From NCBI GenBank assembly GCA_038025085.1, contig CM076142.1, positions 12,622,001-12,686,000 of the forward strand: DNA of 64,000 nt. The letters run 5' to 3'. Each line of letters opens with the position of its first letter. Within the stretch, counting starts at the first letter, position 1. The position numbers were made by a program, and so were the translations under genes. The notes under the pieces were generated by a model. The model worked only from the letters and a program-made list of their open reading frames with translations. It made no database searches and was not told where the DNA came from. Source of the stretch: Tetragonia tetragonoides. Its lineage: Eukaryota; Streptophyta; Magnoliopsida; Caryophyllales; Aizoaceae. Below are positions 21,753 to 33,690 of this stretch, in pieces.

Positions 21753-23040
21753 TCATTTCGGAGCAACTACTCCGAGCATAGTCTTGAATTTCTCAAATAG
21801 ATCAGCCTTAAGAGGCTTTGTCAAGACATCGACAACTTGCTCTTCAGATTTGCAAAACTGAAGCTCAATCTCGTTTTCCTTAATCAGTTCTCTGATGTAA
21901 TGATAACGAATATCAATGTGCTTAGATCGACCATGAAACACGGGGTTCTTTGCTAGGGCCATAGCAGACATATTATCACAGTAAATAGTTATTGGACTTT
22001 CTTCACGATGTTCTAGTTCTGCTAACATTTTTCGTAGCCAAACTGCTTGGCATGCTGTTAATGTTGCTGCTATATACTCAGCTTCCGCTGTCGATAAGGC
22101 TAATACTGCTTGCTTCTTTGACGACTATGATATGACACTTCTACCCAGATAAAAGACATATCCAGAAGTGCTTTTGCGTGTATCAAGGTCACCAGCCCAA
22201 TCACTATCGCTATACCCAACCAACTTGAAATTATCTGAGTTGGTATAGAAGATACCATGATCTCGAGTACCACTGATGTAACGGAGAATCCTCTTTGCCA
22301 CTTGCAAGTGTGATTGATGCCCATGTACCGACTAATCAATCCGACTCCATAGACAATATCAGGTCTTGTGGAAGTCAAATATCGAATACTACCAACAATA
22401 CTCTTGAAATAAATTGGATTTACCAATTCTCCGCAACCTTCTTTCTTCATCTCGACTCTTTCTGCTACGGGGGTTCTAAATAGGTGCTGCTGCATCCATC
22501 TTGGACTTTTTCAAAATATCAGTGGCATATTTATTTTGCGAAGCAAATATACCTTCATTAGTTTGCTGCACTTCAATACCGAGGAAATATGACATCAAAA
22601 CCATGTCTGTCATCTCGAACTCGTTCATCATTGCCTCTTTAAATTCAGCAAACATCTCTTCACTATTCCCAGTGAAGATAAGATCATCAACATATAAGCA
22701 CAATATCAAAAGATCACCATTTTCCTTTGACTTGACATACAATGTATGCTCATGTGGACATTTCTGAAAACTATCTTGCAATAAGTATGTATGTATGCGA
22801 GAATACCATGCACGAGGTGCTTGTTTTAAGCCATATAAGGCTTTCTTGAGGCGATATACTTTGCTTTCACCTCCTTTCCTCACAAAACCTGGTGGTTGTT
22901 CAACATAAATTCCTTCTTGAAGTACACCATTCAAAAATGCCGATTTTACATTCATTTGATGAATTTTCCACTTATTTTGCGCTGCAAGAGACAACATTAT
23001 TCGTACAGTATCCATTCTAAAAACAGGAGCAAATACCTCG
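21753..23040 (-). pseudogene. Copia pol remnant A (RT and RNase H)
   Basis: The minus-strand frames give RT motifs LNGVLQEGIYVEQPPGF, KKALYGLKQAPRAWY and CLYVDDLIFTG (22476-23040). Frame changes near 22480 and 22100-22130 lead to RNase H motifs, including SKHIDIRYHYIRE and DVLTKPL (21753-22028). Gag, protease, integrase and the start of RT are missing. It is a dead transposon relic with no host function. Confidence 0.88.
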
Positions 23041-23559
23041 AAATAAGATTTATAATTTTTAGAGTTATGTAACTGAAGTTATTTTATTTTTTTAGTATGA
23101 AAAATATGCTAATAAATAAGTAACAATACATAGAACTTAAGATGAAGCATTAATGAGTGCCATTTGGAGAAGAGGTTAGGTTATCTGGAAACTTTGTGCT
23201 TATATGTTGTCTAGACGTTTGCGTCTCATCTCCAAATGAACATGGTCTTGCGATATGACGTACTATGTGTCTTTCCCACATAAAATGAATCAAAAGGCTG
23301 CACTGTGTTTTAATAGTTAATAAGATTACATATTATATATGCTCAGCACGTAGTGATCAAAGTATGCTACTTGAGAGCCCACGCACCCTTGGCAGGATTC
23401 TTAGTGGGTGGTTATTGTTACAAGAATATTATTGTAGGATTCTTACTGGGTAGATAACTAAACATAGAGATTGCTTCCTATACAAACTGGGAGTAAGATT
23501 ACGTTCTTTTCAGATGTAAAAAACTAAATTGAACAGAAATGAACTGATCAATAGAGTTG

Positions 23560-23600
<41 letters not shown>

Positions 23601-23755
23601 TTGATTTAAAACTCATTCAAATATTTTCAATAATCTTAGATTTATTTAAAAGTATGTCTTAAAATAAATCTTTTCAATAACAGGGTTATCATCTCGAATT
23701 TATTTCGAATTAAAAAATTATTTGATTGATAAAGTTTCATTAAGCTTGTCGTGGG
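23041..23755. other. Spacer with Helitron-type repeat and poly(T)
   Basis: About 23043-23330 resembles one inverted unit of the 18927-21116 element. A T-rich run occupies 23562-23597. The rest shows no gene or clear element. Confidence 0.45.
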
Positions 23756-24040
23756 TGCATATATACGAAAATCGCTAGATTCATGGAGAATCAGTTGGTT
23801 AGTCATTCTATAGGTGGACCATATTTACCCTTCCACTCACACTCGAATAAATTTGGATGAGGAACTTTGAATTTATCCAAATTAAAGCTTTTGGTTTCTA
23901 TTTATCCTTACGCTGTTTCTTATTCTTTTTCTCCCTTCCTTGTCGAATAAAATTTATGTGGGTGATATCCATTTTCATCACCATTTTCAGAATATTTACG
24001 TGTCCTTTGCTTTTGTAGAGGCCTTTTTTCACTTTTCTCT
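23756..24040 (+). repeat. Upstream repeat block, copy 4 version
   Basis: Contains AAATCGCTAGATTCATG, CGAATAAATTTGGATGAGG and TTTTGTAGAGGCC. These match the blocks upstream of copy 3 (12060) and copy 5 (37910-37990 and 40104-40280). Confidence 0.6.
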
Positions 24041-24044
24041 ACTA

Positions 24045-24295
24045 CTCTCTTCATTTCGGAAAAATCTTAACATTTATTTTTTAAAACAAAAGCTTGTAAA
24101 TTTTGACTATTGATTTATAAAAATATAAGATCTTACAATATAAAATATCATGATTAGATTCATTTTAAATAGTTCTTTCGGAAAATCATATTTTTTTATA
24201 ATTTATAAATGCATATAAATACAATTATTTAAGATCAAAGTAGAATATGGGAAATCGTGTAAAAGTAAATCTTAAAGCTGTAGAACAGAGGGAGA
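24045..24295. mobile_element. Stowaway-like MITE
   Basis: Ends CTCTCTTCATTTCGG and CAGAGGGAGA with a TA on the left. The interior has the TTTGACTAT / ATAAAAATATAAGAT phrases common to the other Stowaway copies here. The right border is blurred by a T tract. Confidence 0.5.
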
Positions 24296-24620
24296 ATTTT
24301 TTTTTTTTTTTTTTTGAGATATTGTTCTCTACTTGTATTGGGAAAGACCTTAGTGGCTAAGTTCAACATGATACGGGAGTTAATATTTAGAAAATATCTG
24401 TTTAGTACGTGGTGGATATGTAGAAAACTAATAAAAATAGGGGGAAATAATTTTATTAGGGTATTTAAAATTTCCACCTCCAAGATCTAGATACACCAAG
24501 AAAAAGCCTCACATCACCCAATGAGAATCGGATATCCGATTATCCGGCCCTATTTTATTTAATTTATCTTTAATTATAGGTAAAGAGTCGAAAATGAAAA
24601 CACTTGATTGCCTATATGGC

Positions 24621-24628
24621 TATATATA
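24621..24628 (+). promoter_or_regulatory. TATA box of lectin copy 4
   Basis: TATATATA about 82 bp before the ATG. The preceding GATTGCC matches the promoter context of the other copies, but the box itself differs from TATAAATA. Confidence 0.5.
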
Positions 24629-24702
24629 GGAACGAAGAAGTAAAAGCCGGAGGGCGAGAGCAAGAGGGTAAAAGAGAGAGAGAGAAAACAGTACACAAAG
24701 AG

Positions 24703-26964
24703 ATGGTGCCATTGTTGCCTTCACTGGTTGCTCTTCGGGTACATGTACCGTCTAATCAGAGTATTAATAAACACAAGTACTTAGGCTACAACACCGATGG
24801 GTCAGGACACCTCGAGTACTCCTTTCCAATACTGGACCAAGCTGCAAAGTTTGCAGTGGAGCCATCCAAGTCCTATAAAGGCCTCGTGCACATAAGAAGT
24901 TGTAATAACAATAAATACTGGGTCAAGTAATGATACTTTCATTTTACTAATGTTAATTACTTCGAAAATTATTATGCTTTGAATTTGATTGCATCATGGA
25001 AGGCATTTTCCTTCCATCCAATAGCGCAAAGGTCATACTCAACGTAAAGACCAAAAATTGGGAATTGTTTTATTTTTATTTTTGTTGATAGAAAATTAGA
25101 AGTAGTTAATATTATGTATTTATCTACTTAGCGTCTGTTCTCTTCACCTTCTTTTTACTAAACTTATCTACACAATACTGAACTGAATTGAAATTTACTG
25201 AATTGAACTGAATTCTTCTGAAGTGAACTTATTTTTACTGAATCTACAATTACAAAGAGTAAGGGTGCGTTTGATTGAGCTAAACTTACTAGAACTGAAC
25301 TGAACTGAATTCAACATTACTAAACTGAACACTACTGAACTGAACTGGACACAACTGAACTGAATTGAACACAACTTGATATGTGAGACAAAAAGTATGT
25401 TTTTGAACTCAGCAGCAATGAACTGAACTGAACATCATTTAACTGAATTTGAAATCACTGAATTGACACCTGAACTGAACTGACCGAATAAACTCTATCA
25501 AACGCACCCTAAATTTGTTCATTGGTTTACCGAACTCTACTGAATTATTCTGAACTGAACTTCTCTTTACTGAACTGAATTTTACTTATACTTCAAGGAG
25601 AAGTTGAGGAGAATAGACCCTTAATGGAGTATACATATATTAAACTCCGTTTTTTTTAACTGAACTAAATTGAGAGGAAATGAACTGAACTGAACTGGAT
25701 GGAATTGATTTTTTTAACTTGACTTTTAACCATTTAAAACCCGTTCAAACATATTCAATATTGGAGTCAATTGAAAGAATGCTTAGAAATCTTTCGAATC
25801 AATGACATATTTATCATCATTAATTTATTTCGGAATAAAAAGTTTTCTAAGAGCATCTCCAATGCAAGGTTTGTATGGAGGTTTGTGGGGAGAAAAATCT
25901 CTCAAAAAAAACCTCATTTACATAGTGATAAACCTAAAAATCCCCAATTTTTACACAAACTGGTTTGTCTAGACAAATCTGGTTTTTGGGTCATGATGTG
26001 GCATAGACAATAAACCTATTAGAGGTTTGTGGCATAGTGTACAAGAGGTTTATATAAATGGATTTTTAGGAACATAGAAAAAACCTCTCTAGAGTTTTGT
26101 AGCATTGGAGATGCTCTAAGTAACAAAGTCACACATGAACTGAATCAAACTAAATTGAATTAAATTAAACTGAACTCAATTGACTTCAACTGAATTAATC
26201 AAGTGAAATTAAGGGTGCGTTTGTTAGAGCTGAACTTACCAGAAGTGAACTGAACTGAATTCAACATCACTAAGCTGGATACTACTGAACTGATGAACTA
26301 GACACAACTAAACTGAATTGAACACAATTTGATATGTGAGACAAAAAGTATGTTTCTGAACTCAGCACCACTGAATTGAACTCGACACCATTTAAATGAA
26401 TTTAAAATCACTGAATTGACCCCTGAACTGAACTGAACTGATAAACTCTATTAAATGCACCCTAAGTTGAGAAGATCAACGGAGCCTTACTTTATCTCAC
26501 TGCTATGTTTTTTTTTTATTTTTTTAATTCGGAGTCTCTATCTCGTTGCTTTAACATTCCATGCATTTGTGGACTATACTTTGGCCTTCAATTTAGTCAA
26601 AGTTATAATTTCTTAAATTTTATCATACCAAAATCAAAAATTTATTATACTAATTGGAAAACTTGTGAAATATATTATTAAAATATCTTTATAATTTTAT
26701 CTTTTTTGGTTTATGATGATTAGGGGTGTGTTTGGTAGAGGTGAACTTATCAGAATTGAACTGAGCTGAATTCAACATCACTAAACTAGACACTATTGAA
26801 CTGAACTGGACACAACTGAATTGAACACAACTTAATATGTGAGACAAAATGTATGTTTCTGAACTCAACACATCATTTAATTGAATTTGGAATCACTAAA
26901 TTGACATCTGAACTGAACTGAACTGAACATATGAGCTCTAGCAAACGCACCCTAAATCACGTTT

Positions 26965-26995
<31 letters not shown>

Positions 26996-28365
26996 AATGA
27001 CTAGAATCAAGTTTATCATATTTCTTGAATAACTACAGTAAAAGATTATGAACTAGTCCTGTAGTAATGTAGAAGCAGTAGAATTAGAAATAGATCGAGT
27101 CTTGTGCCAAAGTTAAGGGGCCAGACATGCCTTACTCCATTAAATGAAATCACAGGTCATCACGCCATGGACACTGGATAACCGCAACAGCGACTGAGCC
27201 TGAAGAAGATCTTTCAGCCTGGATATGCACATTGTTCCTGATTGGGGGTTTGGACAACAATCGTCTAGTGACTTTTATGCACTACCAGCTACAAAGTTTA
27301 TTGTACTTGGTGTATAACTCAGCTCAAAAACTCTGCTTATGCCTACATTTGCACCCTCAGGCCATGATGGTAGCTACATCTGGAGTGGTAGATTACGAGT
27401 CTTTGGTGATTTTGCCTAAACGAGTGGCGTTTATGGGTGACAACGACAGATATCTCCAAGCTCATCCTCAAGACAATAATAGGCACTACCTCCAACTCGA
27501 GAGTACAGATCTTGAATCCAGATGGGTTGGGGAAGAGGTGTTCACCACAGATGACGGTTTTTACCGTTTTAAGAATACTTACTATGGTAAATTTTGGAGG
27601 CGTAAGCCCAAGTGGATTTGGGCTGATTCCAATGATACCAGCAGTAACAACCTTGAAACACTATTTGAGGCAGTTAAGGTTGATGACAACAGCAATGAAA
27701 TAGCTCTCCGTAATTTGGGCAACAATCAATTCTGTAAACCACTGACCATTGAAGGAAAGAAAAATTGCTTGAATGCTGGGACCGAGAATATCACTAAAGA
27801 AGCTCGGTTGCGCGTAGTTGAGCCGGTCCTTAGAAGGTCTATCAAAGTGTACGAATATCGCTTTAAATATGCTAAGTTCTCTGGTCGGACCCCTGTGGTA
27901 GTGGCTACAGAGTGCGCCCGAAACCCATTTGACACCCCCAACAAAATGAGCATTCAGTTTACACACACTCACACTACTACCAAATCCTGGAGTAACAGTA
28001 TCTTCGTCAAGCTGGGTGTCAAAGTTGCTCTCTCAGTGCAAGTCCCGTTCGTTGCAAAGGAAAAATTTGAACTTTCGGCTGAGTTCACCAACCAGTTTCA
28101 ATTGGGAAAGGTTGAAACGGAGACCAACACGACACAAGCTAGCTACTACGTGGACGTGCCTGCACGGTCTATGGTTACAGTCAACATGGTTGCTACTAAA
28201 GCCACCTGCACTATTCCCTTCTCTTATACTCAGATCGACACACTCAATACGGGCGAGCGTATTACACTGAACTTAAAGGATGGTGTATACACAGGTGTTG
28301 ATGCTATCAGGGTTGATTTTGTTCCTAGCGAGGCAGAACCCCTACCCCGCCAACAATGGATGTAA
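24703..28365 (+). CDS. Amaranthin-like agglutinin with aerolysin-type domain, copy 4 (intact)
   Basis: Exons 24703-24926 and 27156-28365 (donor GT at 24927, acceptor AG at 27154-27155, phase 2) predict 477 residues. The start codon matches the family position, after a short GA-rich leader. The first agglutinin module has KYLGY, LEYSFPILDQAAKFAVEP and GLVHIRSC. The second has LPKRVAFMGDN, DDGFYRFKN, KWIWADSND and QFCKPLTIEG. The C-terminal aerolysin-like part has KSWSNSIFVKLGVK, SYYVDVPARSMVTVNMVATKA and ends PLPRQQWM. No secretion signal is seen. The 2.2-kb intron holds several MITEs, but splice sites and frame are undamaged. It should bind glycans through the two lectin modules. Membrane insertion is inferred from the fold only. 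Confidence 0.9.
25131..25620. mobile_element. Tourist-like MITE containing a second MITE
   Basis: Ends GCGTCTGTTCTCTTC and GAGGAGAATAGACCC with flanking TTA (25128-25130, 25621-25623). It is interrupted by the 25263-25509 element. Confidence 0.6.
25263..25509. mobile_element. Tourist-like MITE, ACTGAA-rich family
   Basis: Inverted ends GGGTGCGTTTGAT and ATCAAACGCACCC, with TAA at 25260-25262 and 25510-25512. The interior is built from ACTGAACTGAA-type repeats. It is nested inside the 25131-25620 element. Confidence 0.75.
25851..26116. mobile_element. Tourist-like MITE with 15-bp perfect ends
   Basis: GAGCATCTCCAATGC and GCATTGGAGATGCTC are perfect inverted repeats, flanked by TAA (25848-25850, 26117-26119). 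It lies in the intron of copy 4. Confidence 0.78.
26213..26462. mobile_element. Tourist-like MITE, ACTGAA-rich family
   Basis: Ends GGGTGCGTTTG and TGCACCC with TAA at 26210-26212 and 26463-26465. The interior closely resembles 25263-25509. Confidence 0.72.
26723..26952. mobile_element. Tourist-like MITE, ACTGAA-rich family
   Basis: Ends GGGGTGTGTTTGG and GCAAACGCACCC with the same ACTGAA-type interior. The flanking triplets are TTA and TAA, so the target duplication is imperfect. Confidence 0.65.
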
Positions 28366-28695
28366 CTGATATTCCTAGTACTACTATATATACTACTACC
28401 TACTATGTACTACTAATAACACTACTTTCTTCTCTCTTTTTTTTTCTTTTCTGTCGGAATAAACTACCCACCTTTAGTAATGTGTTACTACTAATTACTA
28501 TGTAGTGTAATTCGGAGTTTCAGCATCAAGTACTTGTAGTGTAATTCGGAGTTTGAGCTTCAATAACACTATGCATGGTGTGTCGGTCAGTCCCGTATGT
28601 CGTCTGTGATCTGATAGTACCTGTAAGGACACATGTAAAACCTTGCCTATGCCCTTCAAAGATGATGTTCAAGTGATTACTTGCATAATAGATTC

Positions 28696-28701
28696 AATAA
28701 A
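28696..28701 (+). terminator. Polyadenylation signal of copy 4
   Basis: AATAAA about 330 bp past the stop, after CCTGTAAGGACACATG and in the same GATTCAATAAAT context as copy 3. Confidence 0.6.
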
Positions 28702-29206
28702 TGACTGTCATATAACACTTATTGTTTGTTGCAAGGAAGAATCATGTTCTTCCTATCAAACATAGTGTCATCTAGAACATTGCACAAAACAACAAACACC
28801 TCCTCCGTCAGTTGCAATCTAAGCTCTAATACGACTCGTCATTTATTTATATTGACTATGCATATGTGGCTTCATCCTTCGGACATATGGGAATGTGATG
28901 GAATGGTTGCCTGGTACAGTGCGAATGTTTAGTTACGAGTATTAATTATGAAAAGGAATTTGTTTAAGTTGCTTGTTTTGCTGGGGCTTGATTGCCTTTT
29001 GATTGATGAGATACTAGTATGGTTAATGAGATAATATCTCTATATATGGCTTGAACACTGTCTTTGTTTTAAGACATAAATACTTATACATAACTATTAA
29101 GGGTAAAGTAGTTTCAGGGTAGGATCCCCAAAAGTGATGAACATAGATAACCTTTTAGTTAAAGAAAATACGAGGTTGTGCTACCGTGGAGACAACTACT
29201 AGGTAT
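28702..29206. other. Spacer downstream of copy 4
   Basis: No gene recognised. The last 40 bases (GTGCTACCGTGGAGACAACT) resemble units of the minisatellite at 33361-33690, which suggests that the copia B element landed in or beside that repeat. Confidence 0.4.
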
Positions 29207-29211
29207 GAAAT

Positions 29212-32200
29212 TATGAATGAATATTGCAGATAATGGCTCAACCCAACTGGGAGCCTGACGTATCATATATAGAGAGATATACAGAGTCCAAAACCTAAAC
29301 CGATTCAGTTCAAAACCTAAACCGATTCAGTTTCCTAAATAATAAATATTTTACACATTTAATTTCCTCTATTACGCTCCCTTAAGCTGATCGGGGGGAC
29401 ACACGAACAGATTGGACTTAAGAAAATGGAACTGCGGAGACGGAAGGGCCTTGGTCAAAATATCGGCAAGCTGAAACCGTTTAGGAATATAGCGAACTAC
29501 CAGATCACCATGAGCAACACGCTCACGAACAAAATGATAATCTACCTTGACATGCTTGGAACGATCATGAAGAACAGGATTCGCCGTTAAGTATGTAGCA
29601 CTGATGTTGTCACACAGAAGACGAACCGGTTGACGAAGAACAAGACCAATCTCAGCAAGAAGCTGACGAACCCAAGTAGTGTCATCAACCGCATACGCAA
29701 TTGCCCGATACTCTGCTTCAGTAGAGGATTTGGAAACTGTAGGTTGTTTCTTACTACGCCAGGAAACAAGATTATTTCCAAGAAATATAGCATACCCAGT
29801 CGTGGAACGAGAACTGTCTGAACATCCTGCCCAATCTGCATCAGAATACGCCACCACAAGACTTGGAGAAGTAGACTTGCGGAAAAACAAGCCATGGTCA
29901 CTAGTGCCCTGCAAATATCTGAAAATGCGCTGAACAGCACGCATGTGAGTAGTACGAGGAACATGCATAAATTGACAAACCAGATTGACAGGAAAAGCAA
30001 TATCAAGCCTCGTCATAGTTACATATTGCAAAGCACTTACCATACTCCGATACGTAGAAGGATCTGCAAGTAATTCACCATCTGCAAGAGATAATACCGT
30101 ACGAGATACTAGAGGGGTGCGCACAGATTTAACCGTATGTAAGTGAAACTTGGTCAACAAGTCCTGAAAATATTTCTGTTGGGTTAGGGAAATGCCTAAG
30201 GGAGTACGCACTACCTGAATACCAAGGAAATAGTGAAGATCTCCAAGATCCTTCATGGCGAATGTGGTGGAAAGTAATGTAATGAGATTGAGAACGAGAG
30301 TGGGGTCACTTCCTATTAGTATTATATCGTCGACATAAAGAAGCAAAATAATAACAGAAGGACCCGAACGACAGATAAACATGGAGGAATCAAACATGCT
30401 GCAAATAAATCCATGAGACAAAAGAAAACTGCTAAAACGTTGAAACAAAGCCCGAGGTGCCTGTTTAAGACCATATATCGCCTTTTTGAGCCGACACACA
30501 TGACTAGGGAATTGAGGATCAACAAAACCAGGGGCTTGGGTCATAAAGACCTCCTCTTGCAAATACCCATGTAGAAAAGCATTCTTAACGTCTAGTTGAC
30601 GGATTGTCCAATCACATGTTAAAGCAAGGGAAAGAACAATTCTAATAGTGGCAGGTTTAACAACAGGGCTAAAAGTTTCATGGAAATCAATGCCAGGCTT
30701 CTGACCATTACCACATGCAACCAAACGTGCTTTCAACCTCTCAACAGTCCCGTCAAAGTTATATTTAGTTTTGTAAACCCACTTACACCAAACCAAATTC
30801 TTTGTTCTGTCAAAAGGTACCAAGTCCCAAGTATTGGTCGTAATAAATGCATTAAATTCCTCTGCCATAGCCTGTTTCCATCTGTCATCTGTCATAGCTT
30901 CTTTAAAATTACGAGGTTCCACAATTTTAGACACAGAACTAAGAGACATCAAGACACGAGGTTTGACAATACCAGATTTAGAACGTGTGTGCATATATGT
31001 TGCTTGCGTGGAAACCACGGGAGGTGGATACAACGCAGGAATAAGTGACAGAGATGTGGAACTCCTGAGTGGAGAGTTAGATAGCTCATGAGTAGGGGAC
31101 GGTGACTCAACGAGCATAATAGGGGAAGGAGAACAAACAAGAGGACTCGGAGCAGGGGAGACACGCACAGAAGACGGACTGGACACAACTCTGGTCGTGG
31201 GCTGATGAGACACAGGAGACATGAAAATACAAGCTGGGCTTGAGACAAAGTCGCTAGGGGATGAGACAGGGGTGAGAGATGATGACACCATAGGGGGTGT
31301 GTCATTACGAGTAGACACAACAGGGGGCTGTACGGTGGCTACAGGAACCTCATCACACACAAGTGGAGACCTGACCTGGGAAGACGGAGACAAATCGGGG
31401 ACAGACGCAGACACAACAGGAGATACGACTACTGGTGGCAGCATGCAGACAGGGGGCGACGAAGGAGCCGTGTCAGCGGCCAACAATTCCTGAGTAACGG
31501 GTAAGGACCATGGGGCAGCGAGAGTCAGGGGATCAGCATCATAGGACTTAAGAGAGGGAGGAGCATTGACAACAAGATCAGGATACGGGAACTTAAATTC
31601 ATGAAAACGAACATGACGACTCACAAATACTTTACCAGACAAAGGGTCAAAAGAACGATAACCTTTATAATGAGGCACATAGCCCAAAAAAACACATTGA
31701 CGGGATCGAGGATGCAATTTATTCGAAGGTTGTGCAGAAAAATTAGGAAAACACTCACAACCAAAGACTCGAAGAAAATCATAGTCGGGAGGTTTATGAA
31801 ACAATTTTTCAAAAGGCGAGACACCGCCTAAGACAGGAGAAGGAAGGCGATTAACAATATAAGTTGCCGTATAAGCAGCGTCAACCCAAAATTGAGCTGG
31901 CATGCGAGCCTCAATGAGGGAGGTGCGAACCATCTCAATAAGATGACGATGTTTCCGTTCGGCAACTCCATTTTGAGCTTGTGTGTCAGGACACGATTTC
32001 CGAAAATAAACACCACAATCCAATAAATGTTATTCAAAGGGACTATTATCAAATTCACGACCACCGTCACTTTGATACATTTTAATACGGCAATTAAATA
32101 AATTTTCAACCAATTTTTGAAAATTCAAAAAATGACCAAAAACTTCGGATTTTCACTTCATGGGGTAAATCCACGTAAATCGAGAAAAATCATCAATAAA

Positions 32201-33336
32201 CGAGACATAATATTTATAACCCAAATTAGATAAACAGGTGATTTCCAAACATCAGAATGTATCAAATATAAGGGAGAATCATAACAATGATCCGCAACAG
32301 TAAACGGTAAATGGTGAGATTTCCCAATCCGACAAGAGACACAATTGTCACCAAACTTTGAAACAGAAGGTAAAAGTTTTGCACTCCTTAATTTATCAAT
32401 AGTCCTATTACTAGTATGACCTAGACAACGATGCCATAGATCCCCGGACTCTCTAGTAGCTACGAACGCAGGGGTTGACTCGACAACAGCAACAGAGGAC
32501 CCAATGGGATAAACACCACTCGAACTATTGCCACGCAGAAGAACTGTCCCCGTCTTATTGTCCTTAATAGAAACAACAGACTCATTAAACTTCACATGAC
32601 AAGCATTATCAACACACAGACGCTTCACAGAAAGTAAATTATGTTTCAATTGAGGAACATGATAAACAGAATTCAAAAGAAGAGGCATGGCAGAGGTTTT
32701 TAATGTTGTTTGACCAACACCTTTGATGGACAATAAATTACCATTACCAACTTGAACATGATTCAATCCAGTGTAAGGTTTTAACGGAGAAATTATACCT
32801 TCTGACGGGGTCATATGAGAAGCTGCTGCAGAATCAGCATACCATGTGGGATTGGTCATATTCCCTACATCCATTGCAGCGTAAGCAGGAGTGGAAGAAG
32901 TCCCTGCATAACGGTCAGGACAATTGGCCCCTCCATGGCCAGGAGAAAAGCATATTTGACAGACAATATGTGGGTTAGAGACATTAGCTCCCGAAGAGGA
33001 TAAATTACCTGCACATGAAACATTAGTAGGAGTAGATAAAATACTACGCAAGGAACTAGAGGATGAAGAGACATTACCCACTGCACTCTGGTTAGTACGG
33101 TGCTGTTGACCAGTGGAGGAAGACCGGGATTGCCCTCGATTGTGCTGACCACTACCCTGATTACCGCGCCCCCCGCGGTTGTTTCGGTGGTTATTATTCC
33201 GACGGTTGCCTTGATTCCAGTATTGTTGCTTGCTGCGCTGCCCAGATTGTGATGGCACGCCCCCAGAAGAGGACGAACCTAAACCGATTCAGTTTCCTAA
33301 ATAATAAATATTTTACATATTTAATTTCCTCTATTA
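29212..33336 (-). mobile_element. Ty1-copia element B, internally deleted at the 5' side
   Basis: A minus-strand copia with a recognisable LTR edge at both ends: ACCTAAACCGATTCAGTTTC...TTTCCTCTATTA occurs at about 29310-29373 and at 33277-33336. The 5-bp GAAAT flanks it (29207-29211 and 33337-33341). The right (5') LTR is cut short and joined directly to the middle of gag, so the primer-binding site and gag start are lost. The polypurine tract is at about 29374-29392. The LTR ends are not the usual TG...CA. Confidence 0.75.
29372..33258 (-). pseudogene. Copia B gag-pol polyprotein (broken)
   Basis: Minus-strand frame 32158-33258 carries an Asn/Gly/Arg-rich stretch, a zinc knuckle CQICFSPGHGGANC, protease motif WYADSAAASHMT, and the pre-integrase LWHRCLGHTSNRTIDKL region. 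After frame breaks between 32024 and 32200, a long frame (29372-32023, 883 codons) contains the integrase end (QNGVAERKHRH), reverse transcriptase (FHETFSPVVKPATIR, LLLYVDDIILIGS) and RNase H (STEAEYRAIA, DILTKALPSPQFH). Integrase is split and gag is truncated, so it cannot be autonomous, though the RT/RNase H segment is unbroken. It replicates only as a retroelement; no host role is inferred. Confidence 0.88.
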
Positions 33337-33360
33337 GAAATTATTATGAACTTCCTCCTA

Positions 33361-33690
33361 GTTGAAGAGCACACGGGACTCTAAGTACCTTGGAGACATT
33401 TAGGGTACGCTTTATGAAGTTTGACACCCCTCCCTTGTTGAAGAGCACACATGATTACAGGTACTGTGGAGGCATTTAGGGTAGGCTTTATTGAGACTTT
33501 CCTCTCTAGTTGAAGAACACACTGGACTGCGGTTACTGTCAAGGCATCTAGTGTAGGTTTTCTCGCTAGCTGAAGAGCACACATGTTAATGTGGAGACAG
33601 CTAGAGTAGATCGATGTTAGTTTTCTTTCTAACTGAAGAGCACACGATTGATCGTGGAGGCAGTTTGGAGAGGTGTACACATACACTAGG
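33361..33690 (+). repeat. Degenerate minisatellite, ~60-75 bp units
   Basis: About five units, each starting (G/A)(T/C)TGAAGA(G/A)CACAC, then GTGGAG(A/G)CA, then TAG(G/A)GTAG(G/A). They begin near 33361, 33437, 33509, 33569 and 33632. Length and sequence vary between units. Confidence 0.7.

Larger units (their letters stand above)
21433..23040 (-). mobile_element. Ty1-copia fragment A, 5'-truncated, with 3' LTR
   Basis: A minus-strand copia remnant retaining the end of reverse transcriptase, RNase H, a polypurine tract (TTTGAGGGGGCGTG read on the minus strand) and the 3' LTR. It stops abruptly at about 23040 inside the RT domain, where Helitron-type repeat sequence begins. No second LTR was found. 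Confidence 0.85.

Noticed and set aside
30949..31320. Frames overlapping copia B in other frames or strands
   Set aside because: They are shadows of the long pol frame 29372-32023 and carry no independent motifs.
33381..33686. Minus-strand frame with repeated CALQL-like motifs
   Set aside because: The internal repeats come from the 60-75 bp minisatellite. No start context or family match.
33361..33690. CRISPR-like array
   Set aside because: Repeat units are degenerate, of variable length, and contain no conserved repeat/unique spacer alternation. The genome is a plant.
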